A stretch of DNA of 64,000 nt from Methylomarinum sp. Ch1-1 (GTDB lineage: Bacteria; Pseudomonadota; Gammaproteobacteria; Methylococcales; Methylomonadaceae), in contig NZ_CP157743.1 of NCBI RefSeq assembly GCF_030717995.2, positions 806,001 through 870,000 of the forward strand, written 5' to 3'. A program made the translations under genes and the position numbers. The notes below the pieces were generated by a model. It saw only the letters and a program-made list of their open reading frames with translations, was not told the DNA's origin and made no database searches. This document shows, piece after piece, positions 18,432 to 27,301 of the stretch (within the stretch, counting starts at the first letter, position 1; each line of letters begins with the position of its first letter).

Positions 18432-19144
18432 GTCGAACCATACTCGTCACCGGCGCCAGTTCCGGCATCGGTCGGGCGACCGCCAGACGCTTGCTGGCGT
18501 TGGGTCATTACGTCATCGGCAGCGCCAGAGACTGCCGTTGCTTTACCACCGAACATCCTCGCTTTAGCGGCTATACATTGGATTTTTCCAAGCCGGACAG
18601 CATTCCGCAGCTGGCCAGGCGACTGCAACAAGCTTATCCGGCCCTGGATATGGTGGTCTTTTCCGCCGGATACGGCCAGTTCGGCTCGTTGGAGGAGTTT
18701 TCCTTTGACCAGATCGAGCGGCTGATGATGGTCAACTTTACCGGTCAAGCATTGTTGACTCGGGCCCTGCTGCCTGAATTGAAGCGCCAAGAACGCTGCA
18801 ACTTGGTTTATATCGGCTCGGAGGCGGCCTTGCAAGGTAGCCGCAAAGGCAGCATCTATTGCGCCAGCAAATTTGCCTTAAGGGGATTTACTCAAGGTTT
18901 GCGTGATGAATGCGGCAATAGCCGCGTCAGGGTGTCGCTGGTCAATCCCGGTATGGTGCAAACGCCCTTTTTTGACGACTTGTCGTTCATGCCGGGCGAA
19001 GGTCAAGGACAAGTGCTGCAGGCCGACGATGTGGCCGACGCCGTGACTTATATCTTAGAGGCGGCAACTCATATGGTGGTCGATGAAATCAACCTAAGCC
19101 CAGCCAATAAGGTGATTAAGTTTAAGACGAAAGGCCGACAATAA
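18419..19144 (+). CDS. Short-chain dehydrogenase/reductase
   Basis: A 241-aa classical SDR: the cofactor motif TGASSGIG near residues 11-18, a catalytic-type Ser (YIGSEAALQG), and the YxxxK motif in IYCASKFAL. Arg at the end of beta-2 (SARDCR) hints at NADP(H) preference. The substrate is unknown. Its start lies inside the last codons of the SPL-like gene, a tight arrangement that suggests one pathway or repair process. A membrane channel gene follows after 22 bp. Confidence 0.88.
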   Translation: MHTVSRTILVTGASSGIGRATARRLLALGHYVIGSARDCRCFTTEHPRFSGYTLDFSKPDSIPQLARRLQQAYPALDMVVFSAGYGQFGSLEEFSFDQIERLMMVNFTGQALLTRALLPELKRQERCNLVYIGSEAALQGSRKGSIYCASKFALRGFTQGLRDECGNSRVRVSLVNPGMVQTPFFDDLSFMPGEGQGQVLQADDVADAVTYILEAATHMVVDEINLSPANKVIKFKTKGRQ

Positions 19145-19166
19145 TGTTTATTGACAGATAGATCGC

Positions 19167-20771
19167 ATGATTTCCAGAACCGTCGTTTATTGCGCTTATT
19201 ATTTAAAGAACGCGCGTCGCTATAACCTTGTCAAGCGTCTGTTCTACGATCTGTTGGAGAATCCGGACAGTCGGGCGAAAAAACAGTTCGACGTGTTTAT
19301 GATCTTTTTGGTCATGTTCAGTGTTTTTGTGCTGGTTTATCGTGTCGAGCATGAAGTCGGCAGGCTCGGGGAATATTTGGAGCATGGCGTCGTGACGATA
19401 TTTATTATCGAGTACTTGCTCAGGGGGTGGCTTTATTCCGATTCGCATCGGATCATTATCGAACATTACGAAAAAGCGCAGTATCTGAATATCCGTTTCA
19501 GTTTATCGCGGGCGCTGAGACAGGCGATGGACAAAAAACTGCATTATGTTTTTTCGCCGTTGGCGATCATCGATTTACTGGCGATACTGCCCAGTTATCG
19601 GTCGTTGAGAATTCTGCGTATTTTTTTGATCTTCCGTCTGTTCAAGCTATTCCGCTACTCGAATAGCATCAAGGTATTTGCCGATGTCTTAGCCAGCAAA
19701 CGCTTTGAATTGATTACCTTGATGGTCTTCATGGGCTTTTTAGTGTTTATCGCCAGCATCGGCATTTACTTGTTCGAGAACAAGGTTGCTGGAGGTCATG
19801 TCGATAATTTATATGATGCGCTGTATTGGTCCATCGTGACTATTTCCACCGTCGGTTATGGCGACATCGCTCCGCAGACCGTCGGCGGCCGCTTGGTGAC
19901 CATTTCCTTGATTCTGACCGGGCTGGGCGTGCTGGCCTTTTTCACCTCAATTATTGTCGCCGCCTTCAGCGACAAGATGCTGGCCCTTAGAGAAAACAGA
20001 ACGACTTCGGAATTGGAGCGTTTTAAGAGTTTCATTATCATCTGCGGTTACGGCCGGGTCGGGCAGGAAATCGCCCGGCAGTTGGCTAATGACCGACAGA
20101 ATTTCATCGTTATCGATAAAGACGAAAGCAATATCAACCTCGCCAGACAACAGGGCTTTCTGGCCAATCTGGGCGACGTGAACAAGAACGATAGCCTGGT
20201 CAAGGCCGGCATCAAGCGAGGCGCGACGGCGGTGTTATGCGTAACGGGCGATGATGTCACCAATGTCTATATCACCCTGAGCAGTCGACAACTGAATGCG
20301 GATATTCAGATCATTTCTCGCGCCAATCAGCCTGAAAATATCGATAAATTTTATCAGGCCGGCGCCGATAATGTGATAGAACCGTTCGCGACCGCCGGCC
20401 TGCTGGCCGCCGAATATATTGGTCAACCGGTGGCTTTTGAGGTTATTTTCGGCATACTGCAAGAACAAAAAGATGTGCGCTTGGAAACCATTCGAATTAG
20501 ACCGGATTCGATGCTGGATAATGCCCAAGTCGGAGGCTTTGACTTTACCGGCATCAGGCTGACGCTGGTTGGCGTGATCAGCGCCAATCCGATCCATTTG
20601 AAGCATAGGAACAAGTATCCACTTAAACAACAGCATTTTTATTTTAATCCCGATCCCCATTTCATCTTGCGGGCCGGGGATATACTCGTGGTGTTGGGAC
20701 GGCAATATAGCATCGAGCATTTTCGCGACCAAATCGAACAGAAACGATTGTTGAAAAGGAATAAAGTATGA
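19167..20771 (+). CDS. Voltage-gated-type K+ channel with RCK domain
   Basis: A 534-aa inner-membrane protein with six hydrophobic segments. S4 is at about residues 145-163, with regularly spaced Arg/Lys (RSLRILRIFLIFRLFKLFR). The K+ selectivity filter TVGYGD is at 228-233. A cytoplasmic RCK/TrkA-N domain starts near 290 (GYGRVGQ, nucleotide-binding loop), followed by a TrkA-C-like region about 450-530. It probably conducts K+ under voltage and nucleotide control. Its last codons overlap the next gene (ATGA), which encodes a second regulatory subunit-like protein. Confidence 0.92.
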   Translation: MISRTVVYCAYYLKNARRYNLVKRLFYDLLENPDSRAKKQFDVFMIFLVMFSVFVLVYRVEHEVGRLGEYLEHGVVTIFIIEYLLRGWLYSDSHRIIIEHYEKAQYLNIRFSLSRALRQAMDKKLHYVFSPLAIIDLLAILPSYRSLRILRIFLIFRLFKLFRYSNSIKVFADVLASKRFELITLMVFMGFLVFIASIGIYLFENKVAGGHVDNLYDALYWSIVTISTVGYGDIAPQTVGGRLVTISLILTGLGVLAFFTSIIVAAFSDKMLALRENRTTSELERFKSFIIICGYGRVGQEIARQLANDRQNFIVIDKDESNINLARQQGFLANLGDVNKNDSLVKAGIKRGATAVLCVTGDDVTNVYITLSSRQLNADIQIISRANQPENIDKFYQAGADNVIEPFATAGLLAAEYIGQPVAFEVIFGILQEQKDVRLETIRIRPDSMLDNAQVGGFDFTGIRLTLVGVISANPIHLKHRNKYPLKQQHFYFNPDPHFILRAGDILVVLGRQYSIEHFRDQIEQKRLLKRNKV

Positions 20772-21463
20772 GAAACATCGTCGTTTTCGGTTATAACCGC
20801 TTGTCGATAGAAGCCTTGAAACGCCTGGATACCGAACGCCATAACGTTATTATCGTCGAACAAAGCGAAACGGCGATCGAGTCGGCAACGGAAAAAGGCT
20901 ATGCGGTCGCGACCATCGATTTTCGCGATGATGAGGATTTAAAGTCGATAGGCCTAGGCAAACATATCGATACGATTTTTTGTTTTTTAACGGAAGATTC
21001 GGAAAATGTATTCTTGACGATTTCGGCCCGGGCGATCGATCCGGCGCTGCACATCATCGCCATCGTCGAAGATCCCGATGCCGTTGACAAGCTGATCGCG
21101 GCGGGCGCCAATAAGGTAATCGATCCCTATCAGATCTGTGGCCGAAAAATACATGAATTGATCAAAAAACCGGATATTACCAATATCATCGATCACACCG
21201 TTTTCGGTCGCCAGGACTTGAACATCGCCGAAGTCGTGATTCCCGAAAACAGCGTATTGGAAAATATTCATAGCAGCCGACTAAGATTGAATGAAGACCA
21301 TAATTTGATTTTAATTGGTATCATAGACAAGGATTTGGGGGAAGACCTGCATTTTGCCACCGGCGAACAGGATTACTTGTTGAATGCCGGCGATACCCTC
21401 GTTATTTTAGGCCCCTCCAGGGACATCAGAGCTTTTAAAAAAGAAGTCGCCCATGTTGAATAA
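20768..21463 (+). CDS. TrkA-like (RCK) protein paired with the K+ channel
   Basis: A 231-aa soluble protein with a TrkA-N Rossmann-like half (residues 1-120) and a TrkA-C half (about 145-230). The usual GxGxxG loop is altered to GYNRLS, so nucleotide binding may be weak or different. Its start overlaps the channel stop by four bases and its end overlaps dsbB by 11 bp. It probably serves as an extra gating subunit of the channel; this is inference from domain content and coupling. Confidence 0.82.
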   Translation: MRNIVVFGYNRLSIEALKRLDTERHNVIIVEQSETAIESATEKGYAVATIDFRDDEDLKSIGLGKHIDTIFCFLTEDSENVFLTISARAIDPALHIIAIVEDPDAVDKLIAAGANKVIDPYQICGRKIHELIKKPDITNIIDHTVFGRQDLNIAEVVIPENSVLENIHSSRLRLNEDHNLILIGIIDKDLGEDLHFATGEQDYLLNAGDTLVILGPSRDIRAFKKEVAHVE

Positions 21464-21983
21464 AATTAAATTTAATCCCCGAACCTGGTTTTTTATCGGT
21501 TTTTTTAGTTGTTTTAGCATGCTAGCCATAGGTGCCTATTTTCAATTGATCATGGATCTGGAGCCCTGCCCGCTTTGTATTTCGCAACGCATCGCCATTT
21601 TTTCGACCGGCCTCGTCTTTTTGGCCGCTTGTATACACAATCCGGTGGCGACGGGGCGGAAGATATACGCGATACTCGGCGCCGTGGTCGCTCTGGCGGG
21701 CGCCGCGATATCCACCCGTCATGTCTGGCTGCAGAATCTACCGCCGGAAGAGGTGCCGGAATGCGGTCCCGGATTGTCCTATGTTTTTGAACACTTTCCG
21801 TTGACGGAAACGATCAAGCTGATGCTGAACGGCACCGGTGAATGCGCCGATGTGCTGTGGACCTTCTTAGGCCTGAGCATTCCCGGCTGGACACTGATCG
21901 CCTTTCTGATGCTGGCCGCGGTCAGCTTGCTGCAATACTGGAATGACAACACCTTGACACCTAGAGGCCTAGACGATGAATAA
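21453..21983 (+). CDS. dsbB: Disulfide bond formation protein B
   Basis: DsbB re-oxidises DsbA by passing electrons to quinone in the inner membrane. The 176-aa protein has four hydrophobic helices. The first periplasmic loop has the redox pair C39-P-L-C42 and the second has C104 and C131, the expected arrangement. It overlaps the TrkA-like gene upstream by 11 bp and the next gene by 8 bp, so it belongs to the same transcript. No dsbA is in the window. Confidence 0.94.
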   Translation: MLNKIKFNPRTWFFIGFFSCFSMLAIGAYFQLIMDLEPCPLCISQRIAIFSTGLVFLAACIHNPVATGRKIYAILGAVVALAGAAISTRHVWLQNLPPEEVPECGPGLSYVFEHFPLTETIKLMLNGTGECADVLWTFLGLSIPGWTLIAFLMLAAVSLLQYWNDNTLTPRGLDDE

Positions 21984-22788
21984 ATACTTATTAGCCTTAT
22001 GTTTCCCCTTATTGTTTGCATCGATAGCCGGCGCGCAAACGCCGGATGGCTTGCAGGCGGCGATTGACGGCGAGCGGCGCAGCGCCGCAAACAAGGCTCG
22101 CGACCAATATCGTCACCCGGCCGAGACGTTGACATTTTTTGACGTGAAAGACGACATGACCGTCGTTGAAATCTGGCCCGGCGGCGGCTGGTACACGGAA
22201 ATCCTGGCGCCGTACCTAAAAGGCCGGGGACAGTTGTATGCGGCGCATTTCTCGGCCGAGTCGACCGTTCCCTATTTCAAAAAAAGTCTGGCCGCCTTCA
22301 AAGATAAAATCGCCGCCGAACCCGAAGTCTATGGCGAGCTTAAACTGACCGTTTTACAGCCGCCGCAAAAACTGACGATCGCCCCCGAGGGCAGCGCCGA
22401 TCGGATCTTGACCTTCAGGAATGTGCATAATTGGATGAAAAGTGGTCAGGCGGAAACGGTTTTCAAGGCGATGTACCGGGCCTTGAAACCGGGCGGTTTG
22501 CTGGGTGTTGTCGAACACCGCAGTCCGACCTATATCACGCAGGATCCACAGGCCGTCTCCGGCTATGTGCGCGAGGATTATGTGATCGATTTGGCCGAAA
22601 AAGCCGGTTTTAAGTTGCTGGATAAAGCCGAAATCAATGCCAATCCGCAGGATACTGGCAAACACCCTAAAGGGGTTTGGACCTTGCCGCCGACATTGAG
22701 GCTCGGAGAGACGCAACGGAACAAATATCTGGCCATCGGTGAAAGCGACAGAATGACGCTGAAATTTATCAAGCCGGACTATCAATAA
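21976..22788 (+). CDS. Exported SAM-dependent methyltransferase-like protein
   Basis: A 270-aa protein with a clear signal peptide (cut near GAQ, residue about 21) before a methyltransferase fold. The motif-I region is VVEIWPGGGWYTEILAPYL, and a later strand reads GGLLGVVEHR. This matches the COG4798 predicted methyltransferase family, which is often exported. A SAM-dependent enzyme in the periplasm is puzzling because SAM is cytoplasmic, so the fold may have been reused. The substrate is unknown. It follows dsbB with an 8-bp overlap. Confidence 0.82.
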   Translation: MNKYLLALCFPLLFASIAGAQTPDGLQAAIDGERRSAANKARDQYRHPAETLTFFDVKDDMTVVEIWPGGGWYTEILAPYLKGRGQLYAAHFSAESTVPYFKKSLAAFKDKIAAEPEVYGELKLTVLQPPQKLTIAPEGSADRILTFRNVHNWMKSGQAETVFKAMYRALKPGGLLGVVEHRSPTYITQDPQAVSGYVREDYVIDLAEKAGFKLLDKAEINANPQDTGKHPKGVWTLPPTLRLGETQRNKYLAIGESDRMTLKFIKPDYQ

Positions 22789-22860
22789 ATCAACAACCGC
22801 CCTATTCAGCAAATGATGCCGAATAGGACAGTATTTTTTCTTCAAATATACGGATTCAAT

Positions 22861-23598
22861 ATGTGTTTTAGTGCCAATATGTCACTTGGTTTAGGCCTGG
22901 TCGGGCTCGCTGCATCAGGCGTCACCTACAGGGATAAAAGCGAACCGCTGTGGGTGCGGGTTGCCCGCTCCTATGCGATTTTACATTTTTCGATGATGGA
23001 GTTTATTCAATTTTTCGCTTATCCGGTTGCCGATCAATGCGGCTACGGAACGAATTTATTTCTCAGTGAACTATCGACCTACCATATCAGTCTTCAGGCT
23101 TTGGCCATCATGCCGGCGCTGGCCACCTATTCTTCGGACAAGGGAGCATTGAAAAAAGCCTTTATGATCGGGATGACCTTAAGTGGTTCATTCTTGGTTT
23201 TTAGCTTCTTGCCGACTAGCTGGCAGCTGTTCGACATTAATCCGAACTTCATCGGCGATATGATTGCCTGTTTGTTCATGGGCGAATATCACATCGGTTA
23301 TCAAATTCCCAGCGCTTTCGGCTTGTTGGTCACCTGGGGCTCTTTATTCGCGCTGGCCGTCAGCGGTTTCCTGTGGAAAGACAACTGGAAAATCGCTTCC
23401 TATCATTTCGGCATGGCCATCATGACTTTGTTCATGCCGCAATGGCTATTCGGCGTCAGCACCGGCGAAGCGGCGGCGATGTATTGCTTTTACTCGATCC
23501 CGATCACCGCCAGCTTCATGCCGTACTTCAAGAGATTCTTCTCCGCGCAGTCGCAACAACAGCAAGCCGGCGAGTTGGCTTATAAGAGCAGCGAGTAA
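22861..23598 (+). CDS. Polytopic membrane protein of unknown function
   Basis: A protein of about 245 aa with six or seven hydrophobic segments. I chose ATG 22861 rather than 22813 because the resulting N terminus, MCFSANMS, matches the MCFSA start typical of a DUF5765-like membrane family. The Shine-Dalgarno site is weak. Conserved-looking polar residues inside helices include FSMMEFIQFF and GEYHIGYQ. No function can be assigned. It follows the exported methyltransferase by 72 bp on the same strand. Confidence 0.72.
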   Translation: MCFSANMSLGLGLVGLAASGVTYRDKSEPLWVRVARSYAILHFSMMEFIQFFAYPVADQCGYGTNLFLSELSTYHISLQALAIMPALATYSSDKGALKKAFMIGMTLSGSFLVFSFLPTSWQLFDINPNFIGDMIACLFMGEYHIGYQIPSAFGLLVTWGSLFALAVSGFLWKDNWKIASYHFGMAIMTLFMPQWLFGVSTGEAAAMYCFYSIPITASFMPYFKRFFSAQSQQQQAGELAYKSSE

Positions 23599-23617
23599 GA
23601 ATAATTAAAGCCGAATC

Positions 23618-24120
23618 CTTCCTGTGCTTCATGAGCTTCATGGTGAGGAATACGGTTGGTGCGTGTTTCCGCTATTTGGGCGGATCCGCTGCGCTTGATC
23701 CGTCCTACGATTGGCAATGATTCGACTAGACGCGACCATGGAGAACATCAAGAGCATGAAGATTGATCGACTTACTGTCTTCCTGTGCTTCATGAGCTTC
23801 ATGGTGAAGAATACGGTTGGTGCGTGTTTCCGCTATTTGGGCGGATCCGCTGCGCTTGATCCGTCCTACGATTGGCAATGATTCGACTAGACGCGACCAT
23901 GGAGAACATCAAGAGCATGAAGATTGATCGACTTACTGTCTTCCTGTGCTTCATGAGCTTCATGGTGAAGAATACGGTTGGTGCGTGTTTCCGCTATTTG
24001 GGCGGATCCGCTGCGCTTGATCCGTCCTACGATTGGCAATGATTCGACTAGACGCGACCATGGAGAACATCAAGATTGATCGACTCGTTGTCTTCGTGTG
24101 CTTCATGGTGAATAATACGT
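23618..24120. repeat. Three tandem 161-bp repeats plus a partial fourth
   Basis: The unit starts CTTCCTGTGCTTCATGAGCT at 23618, 23779 and 23940, an exact 161-bp period. Copies 1 and 2 differ by one base (TGAGGAATACGG against TGAAGAATACGG). Copy 3 lacks a 9-base piece near its end, and a broken fourth start follows at about 24092. Each unit contains a GGCGGATCCGCTGCGCTTGATCCGTCC-type imperfect palindrome. The period is not a multiple of three and frames are short, so it is not coding. It fills the gap between the membrane protein gene and ppnN. Confidence 0.93.
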
Positions 24121-24154
24121 TCTTGGCGAACGGGCAAATAACATTTTCCCGTTT

Positions 24155-25525
24155 TTATTTTACAATCTTGTAGCAAGGCACATAGGCTTTGCCCGGCAGT
24201 TTCATGCGCTGTTGATCGACGAACGCGCTCAATAACCTGTCCACAGGCTCCATAATCTCCGCATCGCCTTTGATTTCAAAATGACCGTACTGTTCTATCG
24301 CTCGTATGCCCTCATCTTTGACATTGCCGGCCACGATTCCGGAAAATACCCGGCGCAGATCGGCCGCCAGTTGATGCCTCTCCTGGTTTTTGTGTAATTC
24401 CAGGTTAGCCATATTTTCATGCGACGGCACAAACGGCAGCTGAAATTCAGGGTTTATTCTCAACAACCAGTTGAAATAGTAGGCATCGTCTTTTCTATGG
24501 CGAAATTCGCGCACCTGACGCATGCCTGTTCTCATTTCCCTCGCCACCCGTGCGGGATCATCGATGATGATTTTATAGCGCTGCTGCGCTTCAAAGCCCA
24601 AGGTGTCGCCGATAAATTGATTGATCTGTTTGAAATATTCCAAGGCGGAGTGAGGGCCGGTAAAAATCAACGGAAACGGAATTTCACGGTTATCAGGGTG
24701 CAACAGAATGCCGAGCAGGTAGAGTATTTCCTCGGCCGTACCGGCGCCGCCGGGGAAGACGACGATGCCGTGGCCGGTGCGCACGAATGCTTCCAATCGT
24801 TTTTCGATATCCGGCAGAATCACCAGGTCATTGACGATCGGGTTGGGCGATTCGGCGGCGATGATGCCCGGCTCCGAGATGCCGATATAATGGCCGTTGT
24901 TGATGCGCTGCTTGGCATGGCCGATGGTCGCGCCCTTCATCGGTCCCTTCATCGCGCCCGGCCCGCAGCCAGTGCAGATATTCATGCCCCGCAAGCCGAT
25001 CTGGTAGCCGACCTCTTTGGTGTAATTGTATTCCTCGCGGGAAATGGAATGTCCGCCCCAGCACACTATCAGCTTTGGTTCCGTGCGTGGACGAATGATG
25101 TTGGCGTTGCGGAGGATATGGAATACCGCATTGGTGATGCCTTCGGAATTGTTCAGGTCGAACTTGGGATTGTCATTGATTTCATCGCTGACATAAACGA
25201 TGTCGCGCAACACCGCAAATAGATGCTCCTTGATGCCCTTGATCATATAGCCATCGACAAAGGCATTGGCCGGCGCGCCGGTGACTTCCAATTTGATGCC
25301 ACGCTCTTCCTGAATGACTTGGATTGAAAACGAACGGTAACGCTCAAGCAATTCCTTGCCGTCATCCATGTAATTGCCACAGTTCAGCACCGCCAGAGAG
25401 CAGTTATGCAACAAGCGATACAAGCCGCCCTGGCTAGTGTCCAGTAGTTTATTTACTTCGGCTTTCGAGAGAACGGCTAGCGGCCCTTCGGGCGAGACTC
25501 TGGCGTCAACGGTCATTTCTGTCAT
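24155..25525 (-). CDS. ppnN: Nucleotide 5'-monophosphate nucleosidase (LOG family)
   Basis: PpnN (YgdH) cleaves nucleotide monophosphates into base and ribose-5-phosphate; in E. coli it is activated by (p)ppGpp. The 456-aa length agrees. The central Rossmann/LOG domain has the substrate-loop signature PGGAGTAEE (about residue 275) and an upstream GGHSISREEY segment. N- and C-terminal flanking domains are those of the longer proteobacterial form. It stands alone, with the 161-bp repeats downstream. Confidence 0.93.
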   Translation of the reverse strand: MTEMTVDARVSPEGPLAVLSKAEVNKLLDTSQGGLYRLLHNCSLAVLNCGNYMDDGKELLERYRSFSIQVIQEERGIKLEVTGAPANAFVDGYMIKGIKEHLFAVLRDIVYVSDEINDNPKFDLNNSEGITNAVFHILRNANIIRPRTEPKLIVCWGGHSISREEYNYTKEVGYQIGLRGMNICTGCGPGAMKGPMKGATIGHAKQRINNGHYIGISEPGIIAAESPNPIVNDLVILPDIEKRLEAFVRTGHGIVVFPGGAGTAEEILYLLGILLHPDNREIPFPLIFTGPHSALEYFKQINQFIGDTLGFEAQQRYKIIIDDPARVAREMRTGMRQVREFRHRKDDAYYFNWLLRINPEFQLPFVPSHENMANLELHKNQERHQLAADLRRVFSGIVAGNVKDEGIRAIEQYGHFEIKGDAEIMEPVDRLLSAFVDQQRMKLPGKAYVPCYKIVK

Positions 25526-25932
25526 GGCAATTTTTTCCTTAAAGGTTATCTACAGAGTTTAGCCCGGATAATCGGACGAGGGAAAGCTCTGGCGTGGAAA
25601 TCGGTTATAACGACCGCGGATGTCATCTAGCCACGGCTTAACTCGTTCCCAAGTTTTAGAGGGGGGGGATTATACAAGGCAGTCTTGGATTGTTCTGGGA
25701 TTATCCGGTAGCGGCAACGATTGCCGGTGATTGTCGAGTATTTTTTTGTAAGCAAACAACGGTGATTTCTGTTTTTCCGTCTGATCACTGCAGAATTGTG
25801 TCAATTGACTGAGTCAGTATGGTAAATGCCATAAAATCAATGCTAAGAGTATACGGCTAAGCCGATTTTCCGGTATTTCTGTTTGGCCAAAAGATATACA
25901 TAACAAAATCCATGCCGATTTCGGCGGCATAT
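25526..25932. other. Intergenic region upstream of ppnN
   Basis: About 400 bp without a gene. It should hold the ppnN promoter. A G8 run lies at about 25661-25668. I see no clear hairpin or mobile element before the conserved promoter that starts at 25933. Confidence 0.4.
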
Positions 25933-25983
25933 TGTCGCGCGACACTATGCCACATTTCAATTTTCGCCATCCGACGCTAAACT
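25933..25983 (+). promoter_or_regulatory. Conserved promoter with palindromic operator (copy A)
   Basis: The perfect palindrome TGTCGCGCGACA (25933-25944) is followed by CTATGCCACAT, a weak -35 (TTTCAA, 25955-25960) and a -10 (TAAACT, 25978-25983). Two other copies, at 28319-28369 and 28780-28830, have the same palindrome, the same following block and exactly 33 bp from palindrome to -10. This suggests one activator or repressor controlling all three. Confidence 0.7.
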
Positions 25984-25989
25984 TTTTTG

Positions 25990-26073
25990 CAACTCTTGTA
26001 TGCGACCCTTCCAAGCGGGAACTAGAGTTGAAAACCCTTCCTCTGATGCGGCTTTGCGGCCGCATTCTTTTTT
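25990..26073 (+). ncRNA. Candidate small RNA / leader RNA A
   Basis: The predicted transcript starts near CAACTC, seven bases after the -10. A 5' stem pairs CAACTCT (25990-25996) with AGAGTTG (26024-26030) and encloses ACCCTTCC in the loop. An unpaired linker with CCTTCCT follows at 26036-26042. The intrinsic terminator is ATGCGGC/GCCGCAT (26046-26065) plus a T-rich tail to 26073. RNAs B and C share this plan. The C/U-rich loop and linker resemble anti-Shine-Dalgarno seeds. It ends 30 bp before the ATG of the 189-aa gene, so it could also act as a terminating leader. Confidence 0.65.
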
Positions 26074-26103
26074 GTTATCTCGCGATATCCAAAGGAGCAA
26101 CAG

Positions 26104-26673
26104 ATGGCATATGAATATCTGGATCTCGAAAACAAACTGTATATTCCGACACAGAAACTGCTCGATCAGATTCAATTGGATTTAGCCGGGCTTTTTACGA
26201 TGATTCGTCAAGGCGCGATCGATGCTCATAATAGCCTCGCGGTCCTGGGCAGGGAATGGTATGACGACCCGATCGCAACGTCGGAGCGTTGGTATAACCA
26301 GGCGGTCGCATACGGCGCCGATCTTTATGCCGTTTTTTTTGAAAAATGGCTGCCTCAGGCCGAGCAAAGCTATGATCAGATGCTGCTTGCCGCGTCAGAG
26401 TTAGCGACGCAGACGCTCGATAACGTCGACTATATCGTCGAAAATCCGGAACAGGTAAGCGCCGAAGCCATAGCATCGATGACGGAAAGCCTGACAGCGG
26501 CAGGTCATTTATCGGCGGAACTGGTGGAGGACTTACAAAACAAAAGCGAGGAAATCATTGCCTTGTTAATGGAACAGCCATTACAGACCTTGGAAACGGC
26601 CACTATGGAATTATTATCCAGTCTGCTCAATGCCTATTACGAACTGGCGACAACGATATTGGCAAGCTTGTGA
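26104..26673 (+). CDS. Helical protein of unknown function (phasin-like appearance)
   Basis: A 189-aa, almost entirely helical acidic protein with many Ala, Leu, Glu and Gln and no Cys, signal peptide or transmembrane segment. Amphipathic helices of this type recall phasins or coiled-coil scaffold proteins, but I do not recognise the family. AAAGGAG lies 6 bases before the ATG, a strong ribosome site. It lies just downstream of RNA A and its terminator, so expression would need readthrough or another promoter. Confidence 0.78.
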   Translation: MAYEYLDLENKLYIPTQKLLDQIQLDLAGLFTMIRQGAIDAHNSLAVLGREWYDDPIATSERWYNQAVAYGADLYAVFFEKWLPQAEQSYDQMLLAASELATQTLDNVDYIVENPEQVSAEAIASMTESLTAAGHLSAELVEDLQNKSEEIIALLMEQPLQTLETATMELLSSLLNAYYELATTILASL

Positions 26674-26734
26674 ACAGCCGTCGGAAGCTATTAAGCCGTC
26701 GTTGACGGCAAAATAGACTCACTAGATTTAGACC

Positions 26735-26941
26735 TTATTCTTCCGTTTCGCAGCAACTTGCTTCATTAATCTGTTGCCGGTATTTATGCAGATAAATGCC
26801 GGCAACCACGCCGACGCCAAATAGCAAAACAGGATGTCTGGCCGCGCCCCCTAGGATGCGAGCGCCCAGACCGCTACCGGTGGCGATTGCTCCGGCCTTG
26901 ACGGCGCCCTTGGCGCCATGATTCGCGTGTGAACTCATCAT
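26735..26941 (-). CDS. Small Gly/Ala-rich membrane protein (68 aa)
   Basis: Residues 1-35 are rich in Gly and Ala (GAVKAGAIATGSGLGARILG), and residues about 37-52 form a transmembrane segment (HPVLLFGVGVVAGIYL). The tail ends NEASCCETEE, with a Cys pair. Two consecutive ATG codons give 68 or 67 aa. It lies 16 bp after the 59-aa metal-binding-like gene on the same strand, so the two are probably an operon. Function unknown. Confidence 0.68.
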   Translation of the reverse strand: MMSSHANHGAKGAVKAGAIATGSGLGARILGGAARHPVLLFGVGVVAGIYLHKYRQQINEASCCETEE

Positions 26942-26957
26942 AATTCTCGATAATGGA

Positions 26958-27137
26958 TTAGTGTTTATCGGCTTTTTCTTCCGGCTTTAATTCCTCGGCA
27001 TTAATCAGCCTGTAAATATTTTTGCAGCCTTCGCAGCAAAAATGCAATACCTGATTGTCTTTGGTTAATTCGGTAAAGATATTCAGCTCAACAGGCAGAC
27101 TGCACAATGCACAGGCTTTGGGCGCTTGTTCTTTCAT
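26958..27137 (-). CDS. Small Cys-rich metal-binding protein (59 aa)
   Basis: ATG at 27137-27135, TAA at 26960-26958. The 59-aa product has CALC near the N terminus (C9, C12) and FCCEGCKNIY in the middle (C34, C35, C38). It ends in a Lys/Glu-rich tail. This resembles the Cys-rich metal-binding (TRASH-like) module at the N terminus of some heavy-metal P-type ATPases, here free-standing. It precedes the 68-aa membrane protein with the CC tail, which suggests a metal-binding pair. The ribosome site is weak. Confidence 0.68.
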   Translation of the reverse strand: MKEQAPKACALCSLPVELNIFTELTKDNQVLHFCCEGCKNIYRLINAEELKPEEKADKH

Positions 27138-27301
27138 TGTTATTCAGACTCATTACCGCATAGTCGCGGCTTAGTTGCAACCGTATCGTTAACCGTGACA
27201 GATGATCGGTTTATCACGATGCATGGCGCTTGCATTACCGGTGCGCATGTCAATAATCGTTAGGACATTCTAACCGCGGATAAGCAAAAAACACAAACTC
27301 C

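Noticed and set aside
23618-24120. Possible CRISPR array
   Set aside because: The repeat is 161 bp long, copies are directly adjacent, and no unique spacers separate them.
25661-25668. G8 run as a phase-variation site for ppnN
   Set aside because: It lies about 135 bp upstream of the ppnN ATG with no promoter elements around it that I can recognise.
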